From Gonapodya sp. JEL0774 (taxonomy: Eukaryota; Monoblepharomycota; Monoblepharidomycetes; Monoblepharidales; Gonapodyaceae), in NCBI GenBank assembly GCA_027604505.1, contig JADIIX010000014.1, positions 5,563-69,562 on the forward strand: a stretch of 64,000 nt of DNA. The letters run 5' to 3'. Every line of letters begins with the position of its first letter. The first letter of the stretch is position 1. The notes under the pieces were generated by a model. It ran no database searches, was not told the origin of the DNA, and saw nothing but the letters and a program-made list of their open reading frames with translations. Positions 21,810 through 33,919 of the stretch are shown piece after piece. Both the position numbers and the translations under genes were made by a program.

Positions 21810-23932
21810 ATGTCTTCCGAATCGAAAATGCAGTAGTGAGTTGAGGCTTTCTGTTATCTGCGAAATGAATCCCTGTTCGTTTTCACTTCATGATAATTTC
21901 GACTTCACCACCGCTCAATCCAGTGTCCGACTGGGCAATTCCGGTCTCCAGGTATCGCGAATCGCGCTCGGAATGATGAGTTTTGGTAGTTCCCAGTGGT
22001 CAAAGTGGACGTTGGAGGAGGAAGAGGCTCTTCCAATCATCAAACATGCGGTGAGAAAAGACAACTTAATATCAAAACACTCTCCAGAAAGCTAATGTTT
22101 CGTCGTGGAGGAAGTGGGATGCTGGAATCAACGTAGGTCGACATGAACAGGTGTGTCTTGTGTGTGAGGGCTAACAATGTTTACCTGCACTTTCTTCTTC
22201 AGTTCTGGGACACTGCAAATGCCTACTCAAACGGATCCAGTGAAATTATTACTGGGAAAGCGTGAGTGGCCTCGTACCGCTAAGATTCAAAATTCGTGAC
22301 GCGTCATCCCTGCTGTGGCATTCTCTATGTTAGTATCGTCAAATACAACATTCCCCGAGACCGACTGGTTATCGCCACCAAGGTCTTCTTCCCAACCGAT
22401 GAAAACAATCTCTCGTACCAGGGAGCGCTAGACATGGCCAGGCCAATCGACCGCCACACGGTGAATCGTGGGGGTCTGAGTAGGAAGGTACGGACATGTC
22501 GTTGCGTTGGGACTGTGCTCAGCGATTAGCTTTCTAACATGTCTTGAAAAGTGCATAATGCAAGAAGTGGACAAAAGCCTGAAGCGATTGGGGACAGACT
22601 AGTACGTCACACCGCTACTTCTCGCGTCCGTCCAAAGCTCATGCGACTCCCAAATTCAGTATTGATCTCCTGCAGATCCATCGGTGGGAAATTTTTCTTC
22701 GGCTTCTAAAGAGAGAAACTCAATGGTTTCCAATCTCAGCTGGGACAGCAACACGCCGATCGAGGAGACCATGAGTGCCCTGCACGATCTCGTCACAGTG
22801 AGTCTCTCGCTATTGTTGGGTCTGGGCACCAAGGCCTCTCTAAAATGCTCTTACGTGACTGGCTTGACGTAGTCCGGCAAAGTCCGGTACATCGGGGCCT
22901 CTTCCATGTATGCTTGGCAATTCAGCAAGGCTCAGTATGTAGCGAAGATGAATGGATGGACTCAATTTGTGACCATGCAGAACCACTACAACATGTGAGT
23001 GCCCTTTATTTGACACTGTGCTGCGGGCAATTCGAATGACATGAAATTCCAACTCCAGCCTTTACAGAGAAGAAGAACGAGAGATGATTCCTGTAAGTCA
23101 TCATAATTAGGCCGCAGCTTTTGATCTCACTCATTTCAAACTCAACACTCTTTCATTCGTTCGTTGTTCCAGCTTCTTAAGGACATGGTAGGTGTTTAAG
23201 GGTTCGTCGCTGCTTCAGTACTTTCCAAAGTAATAATCGTAATTTCAATCCTATCCTAACTCATGCAGGGTATAGGAATGTACGCTCAATCGCTTCAACA
23301 ATGCAGTTTGGTAACACATTCTCGTATCTCCTCGTTCTAACGGATCATCCCGGCGATTCAGGATTCCATGGTCTCCACTCGCGTAGGCACTCAGAGTTTA
23401 TTCGACTAGTCTATTTCTAAACTCCCGTCATTTGATCAGCCAAGGCGCCGTTGTGGGCAAGAACCGCACCACTGTCCGGAACACCACTGATCCCATTAAC
23501 GCGTTCTTCGCCCAGAGCTACGATAATGAGATCATTGATCGCATCGCCGAGATTTCCAAGAAGATGGGTGCCAGTCCGGCGCAAGTCGCGTTCGCCTGGG
23601 TGTGAGTCACCTTCTGGGCATCCGTCTCCTGAATTAGTGAAGACCTGACTTCCACCTCATACCCTGATTAGTCTCAGCAAACCTTACGTACACTCGCCTA
23701 TCATCGGTGCGAGCAAGGTAAAATACATTGACGAACTTGTGGACGCGTTGACTCTCAAACTTTCGGATGAGGATGTGCGGTACCTGGAAGAACGTACGTA
23801 CATGATGATTGTCCGAAGAATTCTCAGTATACTGATACCTGTTCACTACTGTTGACTGATCATGCTTCGATGCACGCTCGTCCTACCAATCAAATAGTTT
23901 ACCATCCCAAGAATATTGTAGGGCACAGTTGA
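21810..23932 (+). CDS. Aldo/keto reductase (second of a divergent pair), 16 exons
   Basis: Sixteen exons join in phase to 346 codons: 21810-21835, 21924-22050, 22115-22132, 22203-22261, 22334-22487, 22552-22601, 22660-22683, 22740-22797, 22873-22994, 23059-23092, 23173-23187, 23269-23279, 23362-23382, 23440-23601, 23672-23793 and 23898-23932. The product is 345 aa, the usual length for the family. It starts [19 protein letters not shown]. Catalytic tetrad segments are [14 protein letters not shown] (Asp, Tyr), [10 protein letters not shown] (Lys) and IDLLQIHR (His). GIGMIPWSPLAQG and [15 protein letters not shown] complete the NADPH pocket. It belongs to the YakC/AKR9-like branch and differs from its neighbour, so the pair is not a recent tandem copy. 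It probably reduces small carbonyls or aryl aldehydes; the substrate is unknown. Confidence 0.93.
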
Positions 23933-24461
23933 GGCACGTAGAAGCAGCCCACAGCCCAGCTTGATATCGAGCCCCACAATAAACATCCTTTATGAGAGAT
24001 CCATGATTCTTTGGCGAAGCGTTTTGCAGCAGAGTCAGTCCCCAACTTTTCAAACGCGTAGTTCAGGCAGAAGAACGGAGAATATCCTACAACATTTATG
24101 GCGTTTGGTCACTCTATCCACATAGTAAACTATCTCAATAACTGCTCCATAACATGAGCAAACATCTGTGTCAGCAACTTTGAATTTACCGGAAAGTCAC
24201 TACCTATCACCGAATAAATAGTTTACTCTTCATCTCTCGATGGGATGATTATGGAGATTGGGAAAAGTTGCTTAACGCCTTGTTTTGTGTTGTTACAGAG
24301 TGTGATGACCCTTTGGAGCTTCCACAGGGTCCGCGAGTGATCGATTATTGGGACGGGTGTACTCTATGATCCACACCTCGACATATTCCTGAACTCACAA
24401 TTGTTACTATATTCCAACACAAACGACAGCTAAACTCCCACGCCTCCTCAAAGTTCGTCTG
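23933..24461. other. Intergenic
   Basis: About 530 bp between the second AKR and the Zn(II)2Cys6 gene, both on the plus strand. No gene or repeat was seen; it should contain the regulator's promoter. Confidence 0.4.
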
Positions 24462-26850
24462 ATGGACCCGTCAGGAAGACAACGGAGAGCGTGCGTCGTG
24501 ACAATGTCTGGATAGTTCAACGCGTTTTATCACTCCAACCGCACTCTTTCAATCAGCTGCGACTCCTGCTCGCTGAGAAAGGTGACATCTGATTGCGTTC
24601 TCTCGTGCGTCGCCTTAACGAGATCTTTGCTCTTGACCCAGGTAAAGTGCGACTTCGGCTCCCCGTGCTTGAAGTGTGCCTCTACTGGGCAGAAGTGCGA
24701 GTACAGGCGAGAGGTTCGTCGACGTGGGGTAGGTTTAGGAGTACGGCAATACGTTGTCTTGTAACTTTGATTGATGTCAGACTGAAGCCAGCAAAAGGCT
24801 CTGCCGCCTATCGAAAGGATCGACTGAAAGAGCTGGAAAACATTCTCGCCTCTCTGCTGTCGGAAACTGGGACGCCTTCTCCTCCACAATTGCCACTTGA
24901 CACAGCGGCGGCTGATCAATTCACGTTGAGTTTGCTAGACCTTATGCCAAGGACAATTCAAGCGGTACCGCCCTCCTTTCATAACACATCCAGCCTTGAG
25001 TCCTTAGACTACGAACTCTTTGGATTTATGGCGGAGCGATCCGGCGTCCTTCCACCCCCGAACGACTCCTCAACGAACCCACATGTTTGCGAGACAACCC
25101 TCCCCAGTTTGAACAACAATTACACTGAATCCGTCGCACAAAGTACTCCGCAACTTATAGGAGATGATTTTCTGCATCTTGAAATTCCCCAGTTGCTCAG
25201 CTGCGATATCCCGGCGGTGGATGTGGACCTCAGAACCGCCAGTGTTTCAGCCTCTCTTAGCGATGATGCCCTGGATGCGTACCATCGTTTCGTTGCGTGA
25301 GTGAACTACTTTCGACAAACGGATTGTTTTTGCAGTCCTAGCCTAAGGTGAGCTGTTAGACCCCTTTTACCCTGCGTCCATCCCCAGATGGCTCGTGAAG
25401 GCGCCGAATCTCCACAACTACTCTTCACCCTACGAGCTTGCGGGTATCCATACGCAATCTCGACAAAGGATCCCCCGGGTACACCAGACGCGGCACTTAC
25501 ATTTGTCCCTGAAGTCCGGCGCATTTTGTCAGACCTCCTCTTAGCACCGTCCCCAACCACATCGGACATACAGGCTCTCCTGCACGGAGTCTTCTTTCTC
25601 ACCGGGATGGGAACGCCTCCGCTGTCGGTAGTGGACGCGCTCTTTGGTGGCTTGGTCTGCAAGTTGAAGCAGGCGCAGTTTGATAACGAAATGGCTTTGA
25701 ACACGAGCGGACTTTCCTGGATGGAAAGGGAGACACGGATAAGGATAGCCTGGTGCGTGTGGAGTATGGACAAGGTTTGTTCACACCTGATCTGTAATGG
25801 TGTACGCATGTCACTGTAACCGAACGTCCTCACCGCAGTTTTTCTGTCTCGCACTTGCACGAACGCCACTCATGGCTGATGAAATCATGTCCCACCTCCC
25901 GTATCCGTGCAAGGATGCCCTTTGGCTCTCAGCACCAAGACTTCCCATCGCTTCTCCTCGAGAATACCCTCAACCCTCCTCCCCGGAACTCCCGGGATTT
26001 GCAGCCTTCGTTCACCTCCAAAAAGTGCATGGATATATGGCATGCCTCCTGGCACACCAGTATCGCCGACAAGGGATCCTAACGTCGCCATTGGTCCTGG
26101 ATCCGATGAGGGCCCGGTCTGACGTTCTGAGGACCGCAGTTGCTCCCGAGGCATTTGGAGAGGAAGGTGTCGCATTCGAGACCCTGGTCGACAACGTAAT
26201 GCGGTCTTTCGTAGCAGAGATGGTCGGATTGCTCATGAAATCTTCACCCGAGAGAGGTGACGGCCCTCGTTTCTTTGCTTTTAAAATCCTCGCCTATGTT
26301 GGTGGGTACCGCCATTTTACATGACAGAGTTGATTGAACGTTACATGGTCGCAACTTGCGTTACACCTACAGCCATTACGGCTTGTTTTACCTCTGAATC
26401 AGGATCCGAAATGAGCGTGGCAAGCCTCAGGGCAATTCAGAGTGAGTTGTCTCAAAGAACTGGACCAAACTTCCAATCTTTGGTTGACCTTTTTGTCTGG
26501 CTTGCGCAGCGATTATTGCTGGCAGTCACGTCCCACCCAAACCCCTCGAACTCGGTTCACCGTACGTAGCGTACTTAGTAGCATACCTTGCCTTCAAAGC
26601 ATCTGCACTTGGTCTCGCGGCTGAAGCACACTGGTTCCTTCTCGCACTCGAATCGTATGGCAGAACCTGGCCGATATCAAGGAATCTGGCCAGGAAGATT
26701 GCAGAGAGAGTACCTGGGATTGGGACCATTTCCGAGACCCGAGAGGATCAAGGGGACTCTCGAGAGCTTGGAGGGACGTTAGAAGGACAGAATCAAGAAA
26801 TGTTCGACAATTATATAGCATTCATGCTTGCAAAATTGAAAGTGGCCTGA
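24462..26850 (+). CDS. Zn(II)2Cys6 fungal transcription factor
   Basis: Eight exons join in phase to 645 aa: 24462-24490, 24557-24581, 24642-24728, 24788-25296, 25360-25774, 25839-26301, 26373-26441 and 26510-26850. The binuclear zinc cluster is split over three exons: Cys11, 14, 21, 27, 30 and 37 with spacing C-x2-C-x6-C-x5-C-x2-C-x6-C, followed by the basic linker RRREVRRRGPAKGSAAYRKD and a short coiled stretch (LKELENILASLL). A fungal transcription-factor middle domain follows (FVAPLLPCVHPQMAREGAE, WMERETRIRIAWCVWSMDK). It is nuclear, binding CGG-type half-sites. It lies directly after the AKR pair on the same strand, which is typical of a pathway-specific regulator. Direct control of the neighbours is inferred. 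Confidence 0.93.
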
Positions 26851-29429
26851 CATTTATTCGGAGGCTAGGCGCACCTGGAACCATCGTGTGTCAGATAGGA
26901 GATCAGAGGGATGCAGTGACGTACATAGCATTCGTATGTCATGCTTGCTATTCTCACAGACTGCCCATTCCCTTACCAAACATATTTCTCAGCATACGAG
27001 GAGTTCGAAGCAGATGGCCTTCGCACATGACCGTTCAAGCTCTTTTATCATGTGGGGCGAGTCTCAGAATGCTTCTTTGAAGGGATATTCGACCATCACT
27101 ATGTTCGGCACGGAAAAGCACTCGCCTTAATACAGAATGTGCCCTTTCAACATTGACGTTATGTACAGTAGTCCTTCCGGGTCCCAAAGTCTGCTTGATG
27201 GCGATTCCACAAGGAGATCTCTTGGCGACTCACTAGAGCTCACATTCTTGTGTTTCTGGACGAAAAAGCCTTCCCGTCCCCTTTCTCAACTACAGACTCA
27301 CGCTGTCTAACTTGACAGTAGCTCGATTTCCAGAGAGAAACGGCGACAGGGAACAAGCCTCAATCAGAAACGCCATTTCTAGCATTGTTCGTATCGCAGT
27401 CATTTTCTCGAGAACTCTCTATTGTGGGCAGCTGTGAATCAGCATGGACCCTAGGGCTGGTTACTATGTACTCTTGCTGCAGCTATCGGACATTGGTTCG
27501 AAAATTGTCAAAAGCGCCGGGCCTCCCCCAAATCTCTGGAGGTAACCGCACAGGCAAGCTCCAATGCACCAAATTCTGTTGGTAGTACTGTCAGGTCCAG
27601 GTCCCCGACGACCAAGAGCAAACGGAATACACTTCCATCTACCCTCCGCAGCCAATCCCTCGTCCAAAGCGTGGACCCCAGTTCAACTTGAAATCTGTCT
27701 GGGAACTGCGTCGCACGGTGCCTTCAGTGGCACCCACCCTATCATTGCATATTCTCATCATATGACAGCACCACATGGAGGGGGCTCCACCCCGCTCGCA
27801 CCAACAAATTTGTTCACACTCGTCGCTGCTGTATACACCTCCTTCGCTTGTCTCCAAGATGTTCTCCTCTTTTGCTGTTCAGGTCATTCGCTCCCTTATT
27901 ACAGACTCCTCGGACGACACATTCATTGAATCTGGTGCAAGAGGATTCGGACTTCAACCAACTTGATCCGGTCACATATTCTCACAAGTCAGACCCTTTT
28001 ACATTTCTCCTTGCACACCAACACCGCGAGCGATTACAACGATCGTGCACTCCTGGACCTAGCTGCTGCTCTAAAATCCCAACCCCCACAATGAAAACGA
28101 ACCCTCCTTGCGAACCACGACCTCTTTGTCAATCTTCGCGCAAGTGTTCACGGGTCTCTTCGGCTCAACCCTCCCCTAATACGGTCAAGGCAGAGGCAAT
28201 CTCTGACCCATGACCGCAACCAAAAAAACATGCAAGCGCAAGCAATTCATGCTCACTTCAGCTTCCGTGCTCGTGACCGCTCCGGACCTGCTGATTAGCT
28301 CTCCTCCGGCATCCTCATCCAGTGGTGCACTTCTCTCATCCGCTCCATCGCAGGGCCCTGTGGTGGACTTCTCCGTATTTTACGACAATAATTCTCTCCT
28401 TTCACTTCTCCCTGAAACCATTTGCCGCCTTTGAAGGTGTCAGTCCTGCTCGACCAGGTCGATCACTCAGCGAGCTTGTGCCGGAGTTGGGCAATTACTT
28501 CGCCAACCGGAACCAGCGATCATTTGGGAGGCGATAGTGACGAGATGGTCGATAACGGACAAGGGGCCGTTTTATTCCCAGATGACGATTCAGATGGCGA
28601 CGAGGGCGGTGACGGAGAAGAATATGGAGAGTAGGTAAGATGATGAAACCGGACAATGCTCTGGACTAGAGCTGATCCGATTACCCTTGACCTTGCTCGC
28701 CAGGTAACCGGAAGCCGAGCTCGCAGCTTTTTTTGCGGAAGCCGGCCTCACCGCTGCCGCGGCGGTGCTGCCCAGCGAGCAGTCACAAAATCCTCAACTC
28801 CAAGTGGTCATTGTTGCTTATGTATGTTCGCTGTTTCATCGCTGTATTTTCCGTTTGCGTCGCATCAGATTCCCAGGGATCAGAAAGAACTAATTGTACG
28901 GCTTGCTTTTGGAGCACTCAGCTTCCTTGCGTGGTTGGGTTGGAACTCAGAAAAGAGTATTGACCGGAGAGATGCTTGGTGTCGCCGTGCAACGCAGTAC
29001 ATCGAAGCAGATCTATTCGCTATCGCTGAGGCATTCTTCTCATACTTTCAAATCAATCTAATTAAATTCTGGGCGAGACAGAATAACTTCGGCAACTACG
29101 AATCGCATTGTCTACAAACCCTTCACCCTAACCCTTTACCCACTTCTCTATAGAAGCCCAGCAAAAACAAAAGCGGTCTGCTCCGAAACTTTTCACGGTT
29201 CACTTGCATATGTAGATGTCGAAAAGCACATTCTCTCCCTCCGGCAAGAACGCATGGGCCAATTTCATCAAAAGCCCCAAACTAGCTAAATTCAGCTGTA
29301 ACTGAGATGGACGGCGTCCGTGGTGTTGTTGGAGACCCACAGAGCTCAAATGAAGACACGGGGTGGGAACCGCATTGTGTGCCTTTGCATTCGCGATTCA
29401 GTTCAAAAACCAGATAACCGCACATCATA
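26851..29429 (+). other. Unresolved region with possible multi-exon gene
   Basis: About 2.6 kb. Plus-strand segments look coding in patches: a Leu-rich piece near 28000-28090 (DYNDRALLDLAAALKSQPPQ), a Leu/Asp piece (28422-28634) ending in an acidic run (DDDSDGDEGGDGEEYGE), and an Ala/Leu piece near 28710-28810 (GLTAAAAVLPSEQSQNPQLQ). I could not join them into one phase-consistent model or name a family. A real gene here is likely, but its limits are unknown. Confidence 0.35.
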
Positions 29430-31558
29430 ATGAACGAGTTGCCACTCGAACTATGGGCTCAAGTGTAGGCGCCATTTGATCGCCGATTTGTCGGATACTC
29501 GAAGGACTGAACCTTTCGCATCCGTAAAACCCGATTTCTGTACAACAGAGTTCAAAAGCTCAAAGGGTTTCGCCAGGACAGGTCCGTTCTACTCAACCTA
29601 GCATGTTCTTCAAGGATGTTTTCCTTTTTAGCGGTGAGCTACTTTGTTCGTGAGGTCCTGCAAGTCCGTGTATGTACGTGGACCAACCTGTCGGGCATCC
29701 TTCAATTCACACAATGAACCGTGATCCGGCCAGGAACCATTGCTATACTGGAAAATTGAACCTGTTGACGTGTATGAGATGGATTCTCTCTGCACGTGCC
29801 TGCAAATAACCACGAAAATGAGGCGACCCATGTGAGGAATCACACTCAAATGAATCCTCATCACGACTCCCTTCCAATTCAAACTCACTTTAGAGCTATA
29901 AATCTCACAGCGCTTGGAGAGGACTTGGCTTCTTCTCACATTGAAGCACTTCTTTCTCGATGCGAACTTGACAAGGTGCTCCTCCTGAAACTGCCCTTCT
30001 TTCTGCCTTATCCTTTCGATGCGCTCCAACAAAACACCGAACAATTGCCATTGGAGACGAGTCTGAATGATCACCCAAGATCTCGACTAGTGCGGCTCAT
30101 GATGGATCTCGTCGCACGATCCAAGATGGTGTGGGCATCGTGAAACTGAATCCAATCCCATTGTTTCATGCACGAGCCTAATCAAACTCCACTACTTCAT
30201 TTTTTCTTCAGAAATGCCCTCTGGCTCCCGCATATCCAACAGCTGAACCTCACGGACATTGAGGCCAACGCTGCCCTCCTGTCCTCCATCGTACACTTGC
30301 GGCACATTCGTCAAATATCCATTGGTTGTGTCCCGCTCGGAGTACCTGGTTCATTAAAGAAAACACTTGAGGGAATGCCTCATTTGGAAACGTTGGAGAT
30401 AACTGAGTTCTCCGGAATCAGTTCGGATGATTTGGCATGGTTGTCAACGACAACTGTTTTCTCTTTAAAATCAATGAGAATTGGGTAAGTAAATGAGTTT
30501 TACCGCTTTGACGGTGCTCGGGTTGTCTCCGTCCCATAAGCACCGCGTTTTCCATCTTTCCAGCAGCGTGAGCTCCTTATCTACCCCATCCCTACATGCT
30601 GCCCTGACCCCGCTCGTTCGAAATCACGCCCACACCCTCCGTCAACTCATGATCGTAGACGAATCGACGTACCAAAAGGGATTTTTGACATTTCTTTCCA
30701 AGGAGTGCCCAAGCTTGAAGAAGTTGGCGATTTTTGTTGGTGTGGTAGACGAGGAGGAGATTACCGCGTTTTGTTCCACGGTGAAGGGACTGGAGGCTTT
30801 TGTGGTTCAGGTGAGCAGAGCATAGATGACCTGTGCCAGCTTCTTCGAGAGATATCCAAATTCAAGGAGCGTTCGGGTTCGAAGCCCGTTTCCATTTCAT
30901 CTTGAACTTGGCAACCCTTGTTTCTGGTGTATTCTATTCCAGTTTGCAGTAATACGTCCGTCTTCCCTTGGCTTTCTAGTCACAGCCAAACCTTCGGGAT
31001 GCCCATCTCCTCTCCCTCCTTCCCAACAACCCTCACATTACTGCCGTCGGTATTGCCGGCTCTTCTTGTACGGATGCGTCACTCGTTCCGCTGATCCAAC
31101 GCCTCGGTCCACAGCTGCTGACCCTCGACTTGGAGTGGGTCCGCGGAATTACGGACGTGACGCTCGTGGAGATTGCCAAATGCGCCAATAGGTTAAAGGA
31201 ACTGGACTTGGGTGGTGCGCACCCTTTTGTGACTGTAGACGGATTGAAAGCTGTGTTTGAAGGGGAATCTGTGTGCGCAAGTGTTTTGGAGCAGGTCGGG
31301 ATCACCAATTTTTCATGCTCTTCCAGTCGCCGAAGTGGACAGGGAGCCATGTCGCACAGGGAAGTGATTGAATTCACTGAGACCGTCGCGGAACGGTGGG
31401 GCGGGAGCCACTACATGTGAGTACGTTAGCGTCACGACTCCTTGTTCTGATCTTGAAGTTCTCTTCTGTTTTATGTTTATTTTCATCGACGTAGGATCTG
31501 GAGGGGATTTACCTGCCGAAAATACCCGGACTTGGCCCAGACGGACTATGAACTGTGA
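29430..31558 (+). CDS. F-box / leucine-rich repeat protein
   Basis: It starts MNELPLELWAQV, a typical F-box beginning, and continues after an 84-nt intron with VLLNLACSSRMFSFLA, the usual F-box end. The rest is a series of leucine-rich repeat-like units: LPHIQQLNLTDIEANAALL, GMPHLETLEITEFSGISSDD, HAHTLRQLMIVDESTYQKGF, CPSLKKLAIFVG, LGPQLLTLDLEWVRGITDVT and CANRLKELDLGG. The last intron closes in phase on a short exon ending DYEL-stop at 31556-31558. Internal junctions between about 29640 and 29880 are not fixed. Such proteins are usually substrate adaptors of SCF ubiquitin ligases, or structural LRR proteins in expanded fungal families. The exon around 30615-30715 has a broken copy at 19446-19556. 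Confidence 0.8.
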
Positions 31559-32168
31559 GCGGCTTGGCGTTCCTCAATCCTCCGACCCTCATTTTGACCC
31601 AAGGACTTCCTCTTGTCGGTGCTTCCTCTGCTTGTTTGGGCATCACAAAGAGCCTAGGTGACATTTTCATTTGATTTTTCGTCAGACGCGGCTCTACTGT
31701 CTGGGGTCACAGAGATTCCATTCGATGAATAACAGAGTGCTGGACAGCGCTGGTCACGAAAGCAGTCACCAAAGTCACCAACGCATGGAACCCGACTCAC
31801 GAATAATTGTTGATTTATCATCGTTCGCGTAATATCATTTTGTTGCAGCCCTCGTTTTGTGATTTGTGCACCCGCTGAGCCTCTTGCTGGTTGATCATGA
31901 TCAACTGTTCTGGCACCGCCAAGCTCGGACCCCACGCTCCATACATAAAAAGTGGTTTCCACATCCGCTACCTTTGTCTTTGTTGTCAGTAAGAATAATA
32001 TTTAATAGCAATCCGGCTTCTGACGGCTCCGTATTTCCCGTGGAAACGTGAGTTTTGAAATCGTCTATTATGTACAGGTTCTCCATTTACCACACGCTTG
32101 AGGTGCTGACAGACCAGTTCTTCATCCCGAAACCCAGGAGAGTAGTTCGGTCCACTTGATAAGCATCA
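31559..32168. other. Intergenic
   Basis: About 600 bp, AT-richer than its surroundings. No supportable gene; it should hold the promoter of the protease gene. Confidence 0.4.
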
Positions 32169-33285
32169 ATGATCCTTCATCGGGTGATTCAGATATTCGG
32201 GCTGTTCCTGGCTACGGTGGGAGGAGTTTCAGCTCTGAGGACCACCAACGGCTCCCCGTCGGGTTCCGAGTGTGAGTTTTACAAGCTTGCTTCTTCGCTG
32301 AAACGCAATGCACGCTTTGTTTTACTTGCCATGTCCAATCGTTGGGAGATGGAAACTGACGTTGTACCTCCTCGTATGCGTTTTCCTCACCAGTCATCGT
32401 TGGCGGTCGAACCGTAAACGCATCTTCATATCCCTACGTGGGGATCCTCGTTCAGTCATCGAATGATTCACTATCTACGTGCACGGGAACCCTCATACAG
32501 GCGAAACCGGTGCCAATAATTCTCACAGCCGCTCATTGTGGCAGTCGGGAGGACTTGCTTGTGAACAAAGTCGGTGCTGTCGTTGGAGTGGATGATTTGA
32601 CCAAAAAATGTTCGGATAGGTGAGTCTGCACCTTTGCTGGAATCTAGCTTCTTGAGCTGAAACAAATGGTTGCATGGTCACCATTTCCTCGTCTAGATAC
32701 CAACCTGGATGCCGTATCTTCCTAACCATCGATATCATTCAGCATCCCGAGTACACGGGCACGGACAAGGAAGTGGACCTCACGGGCCACGACTTTGCTC
32801 TGTGGATACTTGCCCCAGCAAATTCTTCTCTCCCAATGACCAACAAGGTCGCGCGCGTGAACCTGGACCCGCTCGTACCCCCCGTTGGTGCCAACTCTAC
32901 TGCGGTTGGATGGGGTTTGACGAACCCTGGTGGCTCTTCGGTGGACAACACCACAGATGCAACGCGTCTGCAAAGTGTGTCACTGCAAGTTGCCCCACCG
33001 ACTGTTTGTGAAGACGAGTACGGACTCAATGTAACCGCTCGCTCCACTATCGGCTGCCTTCTTGGAGGTGTGCATCGTTCAACATGTCAGGGAGACTCGG
33101 GCGGCCCACATATCTACAACAACACAGTTTGGGGCGTCACCAGCTTTGGTTCCAGCACGTGTGATGATGGTAGTCCGGACGTGGTGGTTAGAACCAGTGG
33201 CGTGTCGTCGTGGTTGTTGGAGACGATCGAGCAGGCTAACGAGGACGAAATCTACTTGGCGTGGCAAACATGGGACCAAACATAA
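32169..33285 (+). CDS. Secreted chymotrypsin-fold (S1) serine protease
   Basis: Exons 32169-32271, 32394-32619 and 32697-33285 join in phase to 305 aa. The N-terminus MILHRVIQIFGLFLATVGGV is a signal peptide. After the first intron the mature N-terminus reads FIVGGRTVNASSYPYVG, the zymogen-cleavage IVGG of family S1. The catalytic triad is His in LTAAHCGS, Asp in GHDFALWIL and Ser in CQGDSGGP. Paired cysteines flank the His and Ser loops, and several N-x-S/T sites are present. Counting back from the catalytic Ser (195), position 189 is Ser, not the Asp of trypsin, so trypsin-like specificity is not expected. It is presumably an extracellular digestive or host-interaction protease. S1 enzymes are patchily distributed in fungi. 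Confidence 0.93.
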
Positions 33286-33919
33286 GGGGACTTCACACGG
33301 GAATAATAATCTTATGACGATCGAGAGGTGGACGTGGTACCACACTATTTCATACATATTGATAGTGCTCTTATTGTTGCTAGGAGTAGACTTGAGTATG
33401 TACGTTGAGCAACACCGAATTACTCTCATCAATGCAAGCGCACTTCGACGATGAGCCAGTTGTGAGACGTTCCCCGGAGTGGACACCGACGGGAGAAGGG
33501 CGGGGCTTTGATTGATATAGAATTGGCACCACGTGAATACCGCAATTTACGTAAACTCCGTGAAAACAGAAAATCCTCTGGTTGTGCTCACAAAATGATG
33601 AGTTTCAAGTGATGTCTTGGTTTGTTCCTTTCGTCTTCGCAATAGTCAGTTGGTCCGGGCACCACCATTATCAGTGGTACAATACCCATCATCGTTGATT
33701 TCGCTTGCTTCCGATCGGAATAACAATCGCGGACCGGGCGTTTCTATATCTGGTGAGCTTCAAGTCACCTTCTCCGCGAGAATACGTACTCCGAATGGAG
33801 AGGAATCCATCGAAAGATGGCGTTCACACAGACACGCCAACTGTCGGATCATGACCGTTTGCAGAAGTCACTAATTTGTGTGAATCGATCACCAAGTGCC
33901 CCGTTCTGATTTCGAAACA
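33286..33919. other. Intergenic
   Basis: About 630 bp between the protease and the helicase gene, both plus strand. No gene or repeat was seen. Confidence 0.4.

Noticed and set aside
27564-28213. Plus-strand ORFs of over 100 codons between 27.5 and 28.2 kb as complete genes
   Set aside because: Neither has a recognisable domain and their frames conflict with more coding-like short segments. They are described only as an unresolved region.
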